Positions 1 through 8,291 of a stretch of DNA of 26,648 nt are shown one piece after another (position 1 is the first letter of the stretch; the number at the start of each line of letters is the position of its first letter). A program made the position numbers and the translations under genes. The stretch comes from DASSBG01 sp964583865 (lineage in GTDB: Bacteria > Pseudomonadota > Gammaproteobacteria > Xanthomonadales > Rhodanobacteraceae): the NCBI GenBank assembly GCA_964583865.1, contig CAZOXZ010000018.1, forward strand, positions 1-26,648. Reading direction: 5' to 3'. Below the pieces are notes generated by a model that ran no database searches, was not told the DNA's origin, and saw only the letters and a program-made list of their open reading frames with translations.

Positions 1-1284
1 ATCGGATCAGCCGTAAAAACGGCCAAACTTTGGGCTGAGCTCACGGATTCAGAGAGGTTCCATCGCATTTCCGCGTTCATCTTGGTACTGGAATACGCGC
101 TTGCGTTTGCGATCATCCTCGTCGTTTCCACGATGCTGCTGGAACGCCGGCATGCCATCAACTTGCCCAGCGGGCTGAAGACGACCGGGCTTTACGTTGT
201 TGAAGGGTCGCCCGTGGCGCAGCCGATCGATTCTGGAGTTTGGTCGCGCGTCGTCAAGAGATTCCAGTCGGTTGCCGGCTATGAAAACGTCGCGGTTACA
301 TCCAGCGCTCCATTCCTGGGTTCGTCTGTGTTGACCTACTCGGTGAGTAATGCCGAAGAAGGCGCGGCACTTGCCAAGATGGATGCGTACGGGTACGCCG
401 CCGGCGCTGGTTTGCGCTCGGTCTTTGGCCTGACCTTGTTGAGCGGCAGGGACTTTACCGCAGCCGAGATATCACATCGCCGTGACGACACGTCGCATGT
501 GGTCATTATTGGCGCACCTCTTGCGCAACGCCTCTTCCCGGAGGGCGATGCGGCCGGCAAGCTTACGCGGACATCCGGCGTTCCGTATACGATTGCAGGT
601 GTGGTCAATTCATTTGCGGCGCCCCGGTACTTCGGGTCGACGGGGACCATGAATACGCTGTTGTTGCCGAAGATTGATCAGCGTGTCGGCAGGATTCTGG
701 TCGTCCGGTATGGCCGCGACCCACGTGTATTGGAGCGCGTCACGGATGCACTGCAAGAGCAGTATCTCGGGAAGATCAGATGGAAGCTGCGTTCTTACTC
801 GGAAGTCAAGCGGGCCTACTTTGCTACCGACCGTGCGGTTGTTGGGCTGCTCGCATTCATTCTGGTGGCCGTCATTGTCACGGCATCGTGTGGCATTTTT
901 GGCTTGACGAGCTACTGGGTCGCAAGCAGGCGGCGGCAGATTGGCATTCGTCGTGCACTGGGCGGGCGCAAGTCGGCTGTGCTGGTCGGGTTTCTTCTTG
1001 AAGGCGGCGTGCTGGTATTCGCCGGCTTGCTTGTCGGCACCCTGTCTTGCGTTGTGCTCAGCGCAGTTACCAGCTTCGGCTCGGTGACTGTTTCAAGTAT
1101 CGCCATTGCATTTGTGGTGACGTGCTTGTTGGCAATCACGGTCATTTGTTTGTCATTGGGCAGGTGGTTGCGCCTGGGCCCCGTTCCTTTGCTGCGATCA
1201 TCATGGGAACCTGTGCAGCTGAAACACACGGCTGCGCCGACGACAAAAAAACGAGGTCAGAACACACGTTTTACCCAGGCGTGA
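1..1284 (+). CDS. FtsX/MacB-like ABC transporter permease, 5' end cut by window
   Basis: Inner-membrane permease subunit of a MacB/FtsX-type ABC exporter; substrate unknown. The frame is open from base 1, so the gene starts outside the window, and the TTG at 82 is an internal codon. Visible order: one membrane segment (about 76-126, VLEYALAFAIILVV), a periplasmic MacB-core-like domain (about 180-830, with GLTLLSGRDF and VVIIGAPLAQRLFPEG motifs), then the C-terminal FtsX domain with three membrane segments (about 840-1170). The cytosolic coupling motif SRRRQIGIRRALGG between the first two of these is typical of the family. No ATPase gene is visible, so it should lie upstream. Base composition is lower in GC than the rest of the window (32 and 36 G+C in the rows starting at 841 and 601). 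The last 13 codons are supplied by an inverted-repeat element. Confidence 0.88.
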   Translation: MGSAVKTAKLWAELTDSERFHRISAFILVLEYALAFAIILVVSTMLLERRHAINLPSGLKTTGLYVVEGSPVAQPIDSGVWSRVVKRFQSVAGYENVAVTSSAPFLGSSVLTYSVSNAEEGAALAKMDAYGYAAGAGLRSVFGLTLLSGRDFTAAEISHRRDDTSHVVIIGAPLAQRLFPEGDAAGKLTRTSGVPYTIAGVVNSFAAPRYFGSTGTMNTLLLPKIDQRVGRILVVRYGRDPRVLERVTDALQEQYLGKIRWKLRSYSEVKRAYFATDRAVVGLLAFILVAVIVTASCGIFGLTSYWVASRRRQIGIRRALGGRKSAVLVGFLLEGGVLVFAGLLVGTLSCVVLSAVTSFGSVTVSSIAIAFVVTCLLAITVICLSLGRWLRLGPVPLLRSSWEPVQLKHTAAPTTKKRGQNTRFTQA

Positions 1285-1364
1285 CCAAACGTCGGTACGT
1301 TCCCGGGTTCACGGCTGTTCCGGCCCCGTTCTCGCGAAGGGAAAGATGTTCTGACCTCGTTTTT
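1245..1364. repeat. 120-bp MITE-like element with inverted-repeat ends
   Basis: AAAAACGAGGTCAGAAC at 1247-1263 is the exact reverse complement of 1348-1364 (17 of 17 bases). Similarity continues inward more weakly (ACACGTTTTACCC against ATCTTTCCC). The left end lies inside the permease coding sequence and supplies its last codons and stop. There is no open frame inside. It could be a miniature transposable element, a REP-like unit or a large terminator-type hairpin; the sequence alone does not decide, and no flanking target duplication is obvious. Confidence 0.6.
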
Positions 1365-1420
1365 CGCGTGGTTTGCGGTGAATTTTGTACTCATCCGCGC
1401 CCCTCCATGAAAAATCAGGC

Positions 1421-1426
1421 TACACT
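1421..1426 (+). promoter_or_regulatory. Possible -10 box upstream of the GGDEF/EAL gene
   Basis: TACACT lies in the AT-richer stretch 1381-1426 between the inverted-repeat element and the GGDEF/EAL gene. No good -35 hexamer is visible at the right distance. The rest of 1427-1563 shows nothing recognisable apart from the ribosome site AGGAC at about 1552-1556, eight bases before the ATG at 1564. Confidence 0.22.
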
Positions 1427-1563
1427 GCGACCATCGCAGATGCAGGCGTGGTCGAAGGATGAACTGCACGACGGTCGACATGACAGCGCGTGATCCGGCC
1501 ATGACCCGGCCGTGGCGCCGATCGCCATGGCGCTGGTGTGTCACGGCAGGCAGGACCTGACGG

Positions 1564-3684
1564 ATGGTTCCGGTGCCGGCCCAGGTGACGTTTGGTTATT
1601 TTTCGGTGGCGATGCTGGCGACCGCGACGGTTGCATTCGCGGCCGGCGTCCAGTTTCTTGTTGTCGGCTTGCGCCAGCGCAAGGGTAGTACGGCGCTGCG
1701 TTTTGCGGTGTTTTGCGGCTGCATCACCTTGTTGGCCATTGTCCGTACGGTGTACCACCTGGCGCCTTCCCTGGAGGTCGCCGTGGCGGCCTTGCGCTGG
1801 CTTGGTGGTGTTGGCCTGGTTTCAGCATGTGCCCTGATCCTGTTCGTGGCCAGCTACACCGGGCGTCCGGTCGAGAAGCCGGTGGTTGTCGTGGTGATGC
1901 CTGTCGTATTGTTGTTGTTTCTGGCGAACCTGTTTGCGCCAGCAACAATCTTTGCCAGTCATGTCGTTGTCGGCACGCCATTGGTTCTGCCGTGGGGCGA
2001 GGCCCTGCAGCGCCTGGAGCAGACACCACACTGGCCGGGCGCGGTGTATGCGGGATTCATCTACGCCGTGTTCGCCTGGGCCGTGTATCGTTGCATCCGT
2101 CAGTATCGCGAGGGTCAGCGCAAACAGGCCGTGATGCTGCTGGTTTGCCTCGGTGTCCAGTTGTTGACGGTGTTCTGGAGCCTGTACATGACCACCGTGG
2201 CCGGGTGGAACCAGCCGGCCTACATTGCCTTCGCGTTCCTGTTGTTCGTGATGCTGATGGCCTTGTCGCTGATCGACCAGATTCACCAGCGGTCGGTAGA
2301 GCTGGAAAAGACCACCACGGCCTTGCGTGCCGAGGCCAATGCGCGCGCCAAGGTGGAAGACGAACTGCGCTACACCGCCTGGCATGACAATCTCACCGGC
2401 TTGCCCAACCGCTTGAACCTGCTCACCACGCTGGAGGAAACCCTGGCGCAGGCGCGGACATCGGGCAGCCACGGCAGCGTGCTGATGATCGATCTCGACA
2501 ATTTCAAGATCATCAACGACTCGCTGGGCCACAAGACCGGCGATGCGGTGCTGAAGGTGGTAGCGCGCCGCCTGAAGGAAGCCGTGCCACCCCAGGCCAT
2601 GGTCGCGCGTCTGGGCGGGGATGAATTCACCATCCTGCTCAATGATGATGCGCCCAGCAGGGCGGTGACCGCGGCCAATGCGCTGGACACGGCCGAATCC
2701 GTGCTGGCGCACCTCGCTCAGCCCATGTCACCGCAATATCGCGTGCTGACCATCGGCGCCAGCATTGGTGTGGCCACCTTCCCGGAGGCCGGGATTCGGC
2801 CAGCCGACATCATGCGCAGTGCCGACATTGCCTTGTACCGAGCCAAGGATGCCGGTCGGCATACGGCGCGCATTTTCGAGCCGGGCATGCAGCGCGAGGC
2901 CGATGCCAGGCTGGAACTCGAACGCGGGCTGCGCCTGGCGCTGGACGAAGAGCAGCTGGTATTGCATTTCCAGCCCCAGGTGGACATGGCCGGCCGGCCT
3001 GTCGGCGCTGAAGCCTTGTTGCGCTGGCAGCATCCTGAGCGCGGCGAGATCCCGCCGGACGAGTTCATCCCGGTCGCCGAACAATCCGGCCTGATCCATC
3101 CGCTGGGAAATTGGGTCGTGGACGAGGCTTGCCGTCAACTGCGTGAATGGCAGGGCCATGCCCTGATGCAGGGTCAGCAACTGTCCATCAACGTCAGCCC
3201 GTGGCAGTTGGTGCATCCGGGCTACGTGAGCGCGCTTGCAAGGCAGGTGACTGACCATGGCTTGTCCCCGTCCATGCTGACGCTGGAACTGACCGAGAGT
3301 GCCCTGCTGCGTGATTTCGACAACGCGCAACAAGTGCTGCAGGGGCTGGTCGCGGCCGGTTTTCGCCTGTCGCTGGACGACTTCGGTACCGGCTACTCGT
3401 CGCTGTCGTACCTGCAGCGTCTGCCGTTGCACGAGTTGAAAATTGACCGTTCGTTCACCGCCACGCTGGATTCCGGCATGGCCAACCCCCTGGTGGGCTT
3501 CGTGATTGATGTCGGTCGGCGCCTGGGCATGACCACGGTGGCCGAGGGTGTCGAGGACGACGCGCAAAAACAGGCGCTCGAGGCCTTGGGCTGTGATTTC
3601 ATCCAGGGCTTTTTCATCAGCCCGCCGCTGCCGGCCGATTGCTTTCGCGACTGGCTTGCTCGCAGTGCCGAGGCGGTCGGCTGA
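1564..3684 (+). CDS. Membrane GGDEF/EAL cyclic-di-GMP signalling protein
   Basis: Predicted to make and/or degrade cyclic-di-GMP at the inner membrane in response to a signal sensed by its membrane domain. Residues 1-240 hold about seven hydrophobic helices, resembling the 7TM input region of some histidine kinases. A short linker (LEKTTTALRAEANARAKVEDEL) leads to a GGDEF domain starting TAWHDNLTGLPNR, with intact GGDEF at 351-355. The usual RxxD inhibitory site upstream of it is replaced by PPQA, so product inhibition at that site is probably lost. The EAL domain keeps E483-A-L, the INVSPWQL segment, ELTESALL, DD605-606 in DDFGTGYSSLSYL, LKIDRSF, VAEGVED and QGFFIS, so phosphodiesterase activity is likely. 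The stop lies 18 bases from the convergent ketoreductase stop. 706 aa. Confidence 0.92.
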   Translation: MVPVPAQVTFGYFSVAMLATATVAFAAGVQFLVVGLRQRKGSTALRFAVFCGCITLLAIVRTVYHLAPSLEVAVAALRWLGGVGLVSACALILFVASYTGRPVEKPVVVVVMPVVLLLFLANLFAPATIFASHVVVGTPLVLPWGEALQRLEQTPHWPGAVYAGFIYAVFAWAVYRCIRQYREGQRKQAVMLLVCLGVQLLTVFWSLYMTTVAGWNQPAYIAFAFLLFVMLMALSLIDQIHQRSVELEKTTTALRAEANARAKVEDELRYTAWHDNLTGLPNRLNLLTTLEETLAQARTSGSHGSVLMIDLDNFKIINDSLGHKTGDAVLKVVARRLKEAVPPQAMVARLGGDEFTILLNDDAPSRAVTAANALDTAESVLAHLAQPMSPQYRVLTIGASIGVATFPEAGIRPADIMRSADIALYRAKDAGRHTARIFEPGMQREADARLELERGLRLALDEEQLVLHFQPQVDMAGRPVGAEALLRWQHPERGEIPPDEFIPVAEQSGLIHPLGNWVVDEACRQLREWQGHALMQGQQLSINVSPWQLVHPGYVSALARQVTDHGLSPSMLTLELTESALLRDFDNAQQVLQGLVAAGFRLSLDDFGTGYSSLSYLQRLPLHELKIDRSFTATLDSGMANPLVGFVIDVGRRLGMTTVAEGVEDDAQKQALEALGCDFIQGFFISPPLPADCFRDWLARSAEAVG

Positions 3685-3702
3685 TGGTGGCAGGGGACGT
3701 TG

Positions 3703-4434
3703 TCAGCACAACCCGCCATTGACCGACAGCACCTGCCGGGTGATGTAGCCGGCATCCTCGCGGCACAGGAAGGCTACCAGTGCCGCCACCTCTTCCGGCT
3801 TGCCGGCGCGACCCATGGGGATGTGCTTGAGGATCTCGTCGACCGGGGCGTCCTCGATCATGGCGGTGTCAATGAGTCCGGGTGCCACGCAGTTGACGGT
3901 GATGCGCCGGCTGGCCAGTTCCACCGCCAATGCCTTGCTGGCACCGATGAGCCCGGCCTTGGCGGCGCTGTAATTGCTCTGGCCGCGGTTGCCGGTGATG
4001 CCGGCCACCGAGGCAATGGTGACGATGCGCCCGTCCTGGCGGCGGCGGACCATGGGCATGATGATCGGATGCAGCACGTTGTAGAAGCCGTGCAAGTGGC
4101 TGTCGACGACGCCATCCCAGTCCTCGCCGGTCAGCGCCGGAAAAGCATTGTCGCGGCTGGCGCCGGCATTGAGCACCGCGCCCCAGTACGGCCCGTTGGC
4201 CGCGATGTCGGCTTCCAACGCGGCGCGCGTGGCCTCGCGCTCGGCCATGTCGAAGCCAAGCAGCGCGGTCGCTGTCTGGTGCGCGTCCAGTTCGCTGGCA
4301 AGGGCCTCGGTGGCCGCACGGTTGGAGCGATAGTGCAGGCCCAGGGCAAAGCCGTCGGCCGCCAGTGCGTGCGCGATGGCCTGGCCGATGCCACCGCTGG
4401 CGCCGGTGACCAGAATGCGCTTGTGCTCGCTCAT
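3703..4434 (-). CDS. FabG-type 3-oxoacyl-ACP reductase (ApeQ-like)
   Basis: Short-chain dehydrogenase of 243 aa, cytosolic, expected to reduce the beta-keto group of an ACP-bound chain with NADPH. The sequence shows TGASGGIGQ at the nucleotide site (10-18), NAG at 89-91, and the catalytic S142, Y155 and K159 in SNYSAAKAG, followed by ITVNCVAPGLIDT, all typical of FabG. The start at 4434 is chosen because its ATG overlaps the upstream dehydratase stop as ATGA; the frame is open further upstream but that part is not conserved-looking. Last gene of the minus-strand lipid operon, in the position held by ApeQ next to ApeP in aryl polyene clusters. Confidence 0.93.
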   Translation of the reverse strand: MSEHKRILVTGASGGIGQAIAHALAADGFALGLHYRSNRAATEALASELDAHQTATALLGFDMAEREATRAALEADIAANGPYWGAVLNAGASRDNAFPALTGEDWDGVVDSHLHGFYNVLHPIIMPMVRRRQDGRIVTIASVAGITGNRGQSNYSAAKAGLIGASKALAVELASRRITVNCVAPGLIDTAMIEDAPVDEILKHIPMGRAGKPEEVAALVAFLCREDAGYITRQVLSVNGGLC

Positions 4435-4865
4435 GTCGGGTCTTCCTCTTCCAGGATGATGATGGTGGCTTCGGCCAGCAGCCGGTCCGCATGCTCGATG
4501 CGGCAGTCGCAGGCGCCCATGCCACCGCCTTCGCGGCCGAAACTGCGCGCGGCACGCACCGTCAGGTCGGCATTCGCGGGCAGCCACGGCACGCGACCGT
4601 CATAGTGGCGCGTGCCCAGCAGCATGCCGCGACGCGGTGCATCGCCGTTGGCATGGCTGGTGAGGCTGGCGTGGGCGGCGATGGCCTGCGCCATCATTTC
4701 CATGCCGACCCAGACGGGAATGCCGTGGCCCGCAACATGGAATGGATGATCTTCTTCCAGTCGCGCACGTACCGTCACGTGGATCGGCGAGGAATCAAGG
4801 ATGGCCGCGATGAGCACGGCCTGGCCGGCGTGCGGCAGAAGTTCTGCGGCGGGAGGAAAGGTCAT
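4431..4865 (-). CDS. Hotdog-fold 3-hydroxyacyl-ACP dehydratase (ApeP-like)
   Basis: 144-aa single hotdog domain of the FabZ/ApeP type, expected to dehydrate 3-hydroxyacyl-ACP to the trans-2-enoyl form during polyene building. It shows the N-terminal ELLPHAG motif followed by AAILD, then HPFHVAGHGIPVWVGMEMMAQAIAA, where the conserved acidic residue is E56 on the central helix. In known aryl polyene systems the ApeP and ApeI dehydratases act as a pair; the second partner here is the gene at 9498-9854. It overlaps both neighbours by ATGA. Assignment rests on motif recall and gene order. Confidence 0.85.
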   Translation of the reverse strand: MTFPPAAELLPHAGQAVLIAAILDSSPIHVTVRARLEEDHPFHVAGHGIPVWVGMEMMAQAIAAHASLTSHANGDAPRRGMLLGTRHYDGRVPWLPANADLTVRAARSFGREGGGMGACDCRIEHADRLLAEATIIILEEEDPT

Positions 4866-5434
4866 TGCGGGCGCTCCAGAGGTTGCAGTTTCAGCGTCAT
4901 GCCGGCGCCGGGCAGGGTGATGACCATGTGCGCGTCGACCAGCGGCCGGCCCTGACGCACCACGCGGGCGATTTCCTCACCCTCACGGATCAGCCGGCGG
5001 GTCTGGTCGTCCCCGGATTGTGTGACCTCCAGCTCCACGCCTTTCAGACTGGCTTGCAGCCGGTCCGGATCGGCCAGCGCCAGTTCCAGCATGGCCAATA
5101 CCCGCCATGGCCGCATCTCGTGCCGGGCTGGTTCGACGTGGATTTTCTGCCCGTCCCATCCCAGCGTGAACATGTGCGTGCCGAACATGCTGGTTCCGGC
5201 CAGGCGCAGCGTGTCGTTGTCGATCTGCAGTTGGCTGACAAACGTATCGCTCTGGTTGCCATGTCGCACCGTGACAACATGTTGCGCCGACAGTTGTGGC
5301 AGCGCCTGTGGTGGCAAGGGGCAAAAACTGGCGTTGCGGCCCATCTGGAGACATTCGCGGCCGGCATGCGGCAGACTGGCACAACCGGCCAGCAGAAGAG
5401 CGAGAAAGCAGGACAGGATCAGGCGGTGGTTCAT
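4862..5434 (-). CDS. DUF3261-type outer-membrane lipoprotein of aryl polyene cluster
   Basis: 190-aa predicted lipoprotein. The N-terminus is a short signal peptide ending in lipobox LLAGC, with the lipidated Cys at residue 18, followed by ASLPHAG. The mature part contains alternating beta-strand-like segments (DTFVSQLQIDNDTLRLAG, FTLGWDGQKIHVEP). Genes of this type sit between the MMPL exporter and the ApeP dehydratase in aryl polyene loci; their function is not established, but with a LolA-like carrier and an exporter next to it a role in placing the product in the outer membrane is a fair inference. Overlaps both neighbours by ATGA. Confidence 0.8.
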   Translation of the reverse strand: MNHRLILSCFLALLLAGCASLPHAGRECLQMGRNASFCPLPPQALPQLSAQHVVTVRHGNQSDTFVSQLQIDNDTLRLAGTSMFGTHMFTLGWDGQKIHVEPARHEMRPWRVLAMLELALADPDRLQASLKGVELEVTQSGDDQTRRLIREGEEIARVVRQGRPLVDAHMVITLPGAGMTLKLQPLERPQ

Positions 5435-7743
5435 GGCGCGTGCTCGCGATCGACGGATGGCAGGGACAGTGGTGTTGCAAGATAGCTGAAGAGGATACCG
5501 ATGCCGGTGGCCAGACCAAAGGCGTGCAGCGCCGGGATCTGGCTGAAGGCCAGCAGACCGAAGCCGATGATGGTGGTCAGGGCTGACAGCAGCACGGCCA
5601 GCGCGGTGGCGTTGTCTTGCGTGCCGATCTCGCGCAGGAACACGGCGTAATCCCGGCCCAGACCGAGAATGAGGATCAGCGCCACGACGGAAAAGATGTT
5701 CAGCGGCACACCCAGCCAGCCGAGCACGCCCAGCGTCAGCGCCAGCGCCAGCGCCGGCGGATACAGCATGCGCAGGCCTTCGCGCCAGCCGTAGCGCCAG
5801 ATGAGGATCGCCGAGATCAGCAGATAACCCAGCAGCACCAGCAGCATGGCGCGCTGGCGGATCTTCGCGAACACCTGGTCGATGCGCTCCAGCGAGGCCA
5901 CGTAGTGCACGCCGGGGACCCCGGCGGCCGCAGCTTCAAGTCGGCTTGTGCTCACGGCCTGGGTGGCGAATACGGTCGCCATCAGGGTCACGCCGTCCTT
6001 GGCGGGCAGCACAAGCCGCTCCAGCTCGGGCACGGCGGCAAACAACGCGTTGGCCGTCAGCGGTGCCTGCGGCGCGGCCTGCCAGCCCTGCCGGATGCGT
6101 CCAGCGAGCGCTGGTGGCAGGCCCATGGCGGCAAAGGCCTTGGCCAGTTCATTCGGCGCGGCCAGGAGCTCGCGCCAGGCCGCCAGGCTGGCTTCTTGCC
6201 GGGTTGCCGGCGGCAGGAAACGCGACAAACCCAGCGGCTCGGCCTGCGGCAATGTCTTTTGCAGCCGTTCGAAAAGGGCGGCCTCGTGCGTCAATGCCGC
6301 GTCCAGCGTCTGGCCGTGGACCAGAAAATACCCCGAGGCCGGTTGTCTGCCCAGCGCCTGGCGCAGGTCGTGGTCGGCCTGCATCAGTGCCGGTGGAAAA
6401 TGCGACAGCTCGCGTACCTCGTCGTGTGCCTGCAGCTGCCACCAGCCCGGCGCTGCCAGCAGCAGGGCCACAAGCGGCAGTAGCCAACGTGCGCGGGACG
6501 GCTGGCAGGCGGCGCGCAGGAAGCGGCCCGCACCGCGCACCAGTGCATGCGTGGGAACGGTTGGCGGGCGCGTGAGGCTGAGCGGAAATATCAGTGCCAC
6601 CACCAGTGCGGCCGCGACAAGGCCGGCCACCGAGAATACCGCCACCTGGGCGAGCGCGGGAAAACCCGTCAAGGCCAGGCAGGCAAAGGACAGCACGCCA
6701 GTCAAAAGGCCCACGACCAGCCCCGGGCGGACTTTCGGCCACACCGTGTCCGGCGACCCGCCGCCGAACCAGTACCCGGAGAAATACAGGAAGGCGTAGT
6801 CGATGGCGATGCCCAGCAAGGTGGTGCCGAAGACCAGCGTGAGGATGTGGATGGAACCGAACACGGCGATGACGGCGGCAGCCGCGGCGGTGACGCTGGC
6901 ACCCAGTTGCAGAAAGCCAAGCAGGTGCGGCGCCAGCGAGCGGTAAGCCCAGGCGATCAACAGCATGATCAGCAGTGTCGAGGTCAGCGAGAGCCACAGT
7001 GATTCGCGGCTGGCCTGGTGGCGTGCCGCATCGGCGAACAGTGGTGCGCCGGTGGCCAGCATCTGGCAGCTCGGGCAGTTTCGGGCCACGGCGGCGCGTG
7101 CGCCGGCGGTCGCTGAGGTGGCCGTGGCCATGGCTTGGCGGTCGTAGCCGCCGCCGGGCAGTTGCAGGCGCAGCAGATACAAGGCCTGGCCGTCGCGATG
7201 GGCCACCTGGAAAGGGCCGTCCGGCAGGAAGTCCGGGTAGGGTCGCGGCAGTTGGCGCAGGAAGCGGGCGGCGTAGCCGCCCGGGTCGGTCGCCAGGTCC
7301 ACCAGCCCGGCCGGGCTGGCCAGGCTGACGGCCACGGTCGTGGCCAGCGCCTTGGCGCCCTGGCTCTCGAAGCGGGTGATCTGCGTCTGGTCCAGCAGGG
7401 CGTGCGCGTGCTCTTGGTACAGGCTCAAGGCCTTGCCGATGGTCTCGCTGTCGTTGTTTGCCTTGAGGCCGGCATCACGGAAGACCTGCCAGGCTGCGGT
7501 CGCGGCCTTGTGTGTGTCAGCCTTGTCCGGACCGCGCACCAGTGCCAGCAACTGGCCGCTGAACTGCGTCCGGCTGCGGGCGGCAGCGGTCTGTTGTGCC
7601 GGGGTATCGAACTGCCCCGGCAGCAAGGTCAGCACATCGGTTTGCAACGGCCCCTGCGGGCCCATACGCCAGGCCGCCAGCAGACACAGGGCCGCCAGCA
7701 GCACCAACAGCACGGTCCAGCGCCACCACGGTCGTGCTGTCAT
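5431..7743 (-). CDS. MMPL/RND-family lipid exporter
   Basis: 770-aa inner-membrane protein with the MMPL layout: one N-terminal helix (about 10-26), a large periplasmic domain, a bundle of five or six helices (about 250-400), a second large periplasmic domain, and a C-terminal helix bundle (about 630-765). The transport-related motifs GIAIDYAFLYFSGYW and LGLGRDYAVFLREIG, one per half, each keep the Asp-Tyr pair on the helix where MMPL proteins carry their proton-relay residues. In aryl polyene loci this gene (ApeM-type) is proposed to flip or export the lipid-bound polyene. ATGA overlaps with the LolA-like gene upstream and the lipoprotein downstream suggest the three are made together. Confidence 0.92.
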   Translation of the reverse strand: MTARPWWRWTVLLVLLAALCLLAAWRMGPQGPLQTDVLTLLPGQFDTPAQQTAAARSRTQFSGQLLALVRGPDKADTHKAATAAWQVFRDAGLKANNDSETIGKALSLYQEHAHALLDQTQITRFESQGAKALATTVAVSLASPAGLVDLATDPGGYAARFLRQLPRPYPDFLPDGPFQVAHRDGQALYLLRLQLPGGGYDRQAMATATSATAGARAAVARNCPSCQMLATGAPLFADAARHQASRESLWLSLTSTLLIMLLIAWAYRSLAPHLLGFLQLGASVTAAAAAVIAVFGSIHILTLVFGTTLLGIAIDYAFLYFSGYWFGGGSPDTVWPKVRPGLVVGLLTGVLSFACLALTGFPALAQVAVFSVAGLVAAALVVALIFPLSLTRPPTVPTHALVRGAGRFLRAACQPSRARWLLPLVALLLAAPGWWQLQAHDEVRELSHFPPALMQADHDLRQALGRQPASGYFLVHGQTLDAALTHEAALFERLQKTLPQAEPLGLSRFLPPATRQEASLAAWRELLAAPNELAKAFAAMGLPPALAGRIRQGWQAAPQAPLTANALFAAVPELERLVLPAKDGVTLMATVFATQAVSTSRLEAAAAGVPGVHYVASLERIDQVFAKIRQRAMLLVLLGYLLISAILIWRYGWREGLRMLYPPALALALTLGVLGWLGVPLNIFSVVALILILGLGRDYAVFLREIGTQDNATALAVLLSALTTIIGFGLLAFSQIPALHAFGLATGIGILFSYLATPLSLPSVDREHAP

Positions 7744-8291
7744 TGCGCCGGCGTGCTCGCAGGCATGAAGCGGATGGTCATGTGCCCGCCGGAGGCCTCG
7801 TCCAGCGCCAGCTCCTCGGGTTGTCCGGCGGCGTTCTCGATGACGGTGATGCGGCGGATGGCTTCGGCCATGGCCTTGCTGCGCGGCACCATAGTGACGC
7901 GCGAACCATTTTCCAGAGGCGTGATCTCGACGTTGAAGTAGCGTGTGAGCTCCTCGCCGTCACCGGACAGGCCGGCCACGAAAACCTGTTGCACCACCTT
8001 CAGCCAGGGCGTGTCGGCCGCGTCCAGCGTGCGCTGGCTGCCGTCCGGCAAGGTTTCACGGGCCACGCCGTCCTGCATCTGGAACAGGTAATGGTAGGGC
8101 CTGGTGATTTCCCAGCGGAAACCCGACGCTTGGTCGAAAGAAAGATGGCCGTGGCTGATGATGGGTTCATCGAAACCGGGCAAGGTCCGGGTCTGCACGA
8201 AATCGGCGGCGAAGCCGTCCGTGGCCGGGACCGCGAGGGCGCTGGTGGTCAGAAGCAATGCCAACAAGGTGGTCAACAGTTTTACAACCAT
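7740..8291 (-). CDS. LolA-like periplasmic carrier protein (ApeL-like)
   Basis: 183-aa secreted protein with a signal peptide (MVVKLLTTLLALLLTTSALA) and a LolA-type body: FAADFVQTRTLPGFDEPIISHG, then GFRWEITRPYHYLFQMQDG. These strands match the family's hydrophobic half-barrel. It probably shuttles a lipid or lipidated product across the periplasm from the MMPL exporter to the outer membrane. The start at 8291 gives a clean signal peptide and overlaps the upstream thioesterase stop by 10 bases, the one junction inside the chain from acyltransferase to ketoreductase that is not an ATGA overlap. Upstream codons of the same frame do not look like protein. Confidence 0.88.
   Translation of the reverse strand: MVVKLLTTLLALLLTTSALAVPATDGFAADFVQTRTLPGFDEPIISHGHLSFDQASGFRWEITRPYHYLFQMQDGVARETLPDGSQRTLDAADTPWLKVVQQVFVAGLSGDGEELTRYFNVEITPLENGSRVTMVPRSKAMAEAIRRITVIENAAGQPEELALDEASGGHMTIRFMPASTPAQ

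Noticed and set aside
82..84. TTG at 82 as start of the permease
   Set aside because: The frame is open to base 1 and residues before 82 (WAELTDSERFHR) fit the cytosolic lead-in of the first helix, so the gene is cut by the window.
1047..1493. Plus-strand frame spanning the permease end and the inverted-repeat element
   Set aside because: Different phase from the permease, no motifs, crosses both arms of the element.
4435..4587. Longer N-terminus for the FabG-type reductase
   Set aside because: The extra 51 codons lie inside the dehydratase gene and read as Arg/His-rich shadow; ATG 4434 has the ATGA overlap and the family's normal start.
5617..6483. Plus-strand frames opposite the MMPL exporter
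   Set aside because: Gln/Arg/Gly-rich antisense translations with no family features; the minus strand has a full-length MMPL protein.
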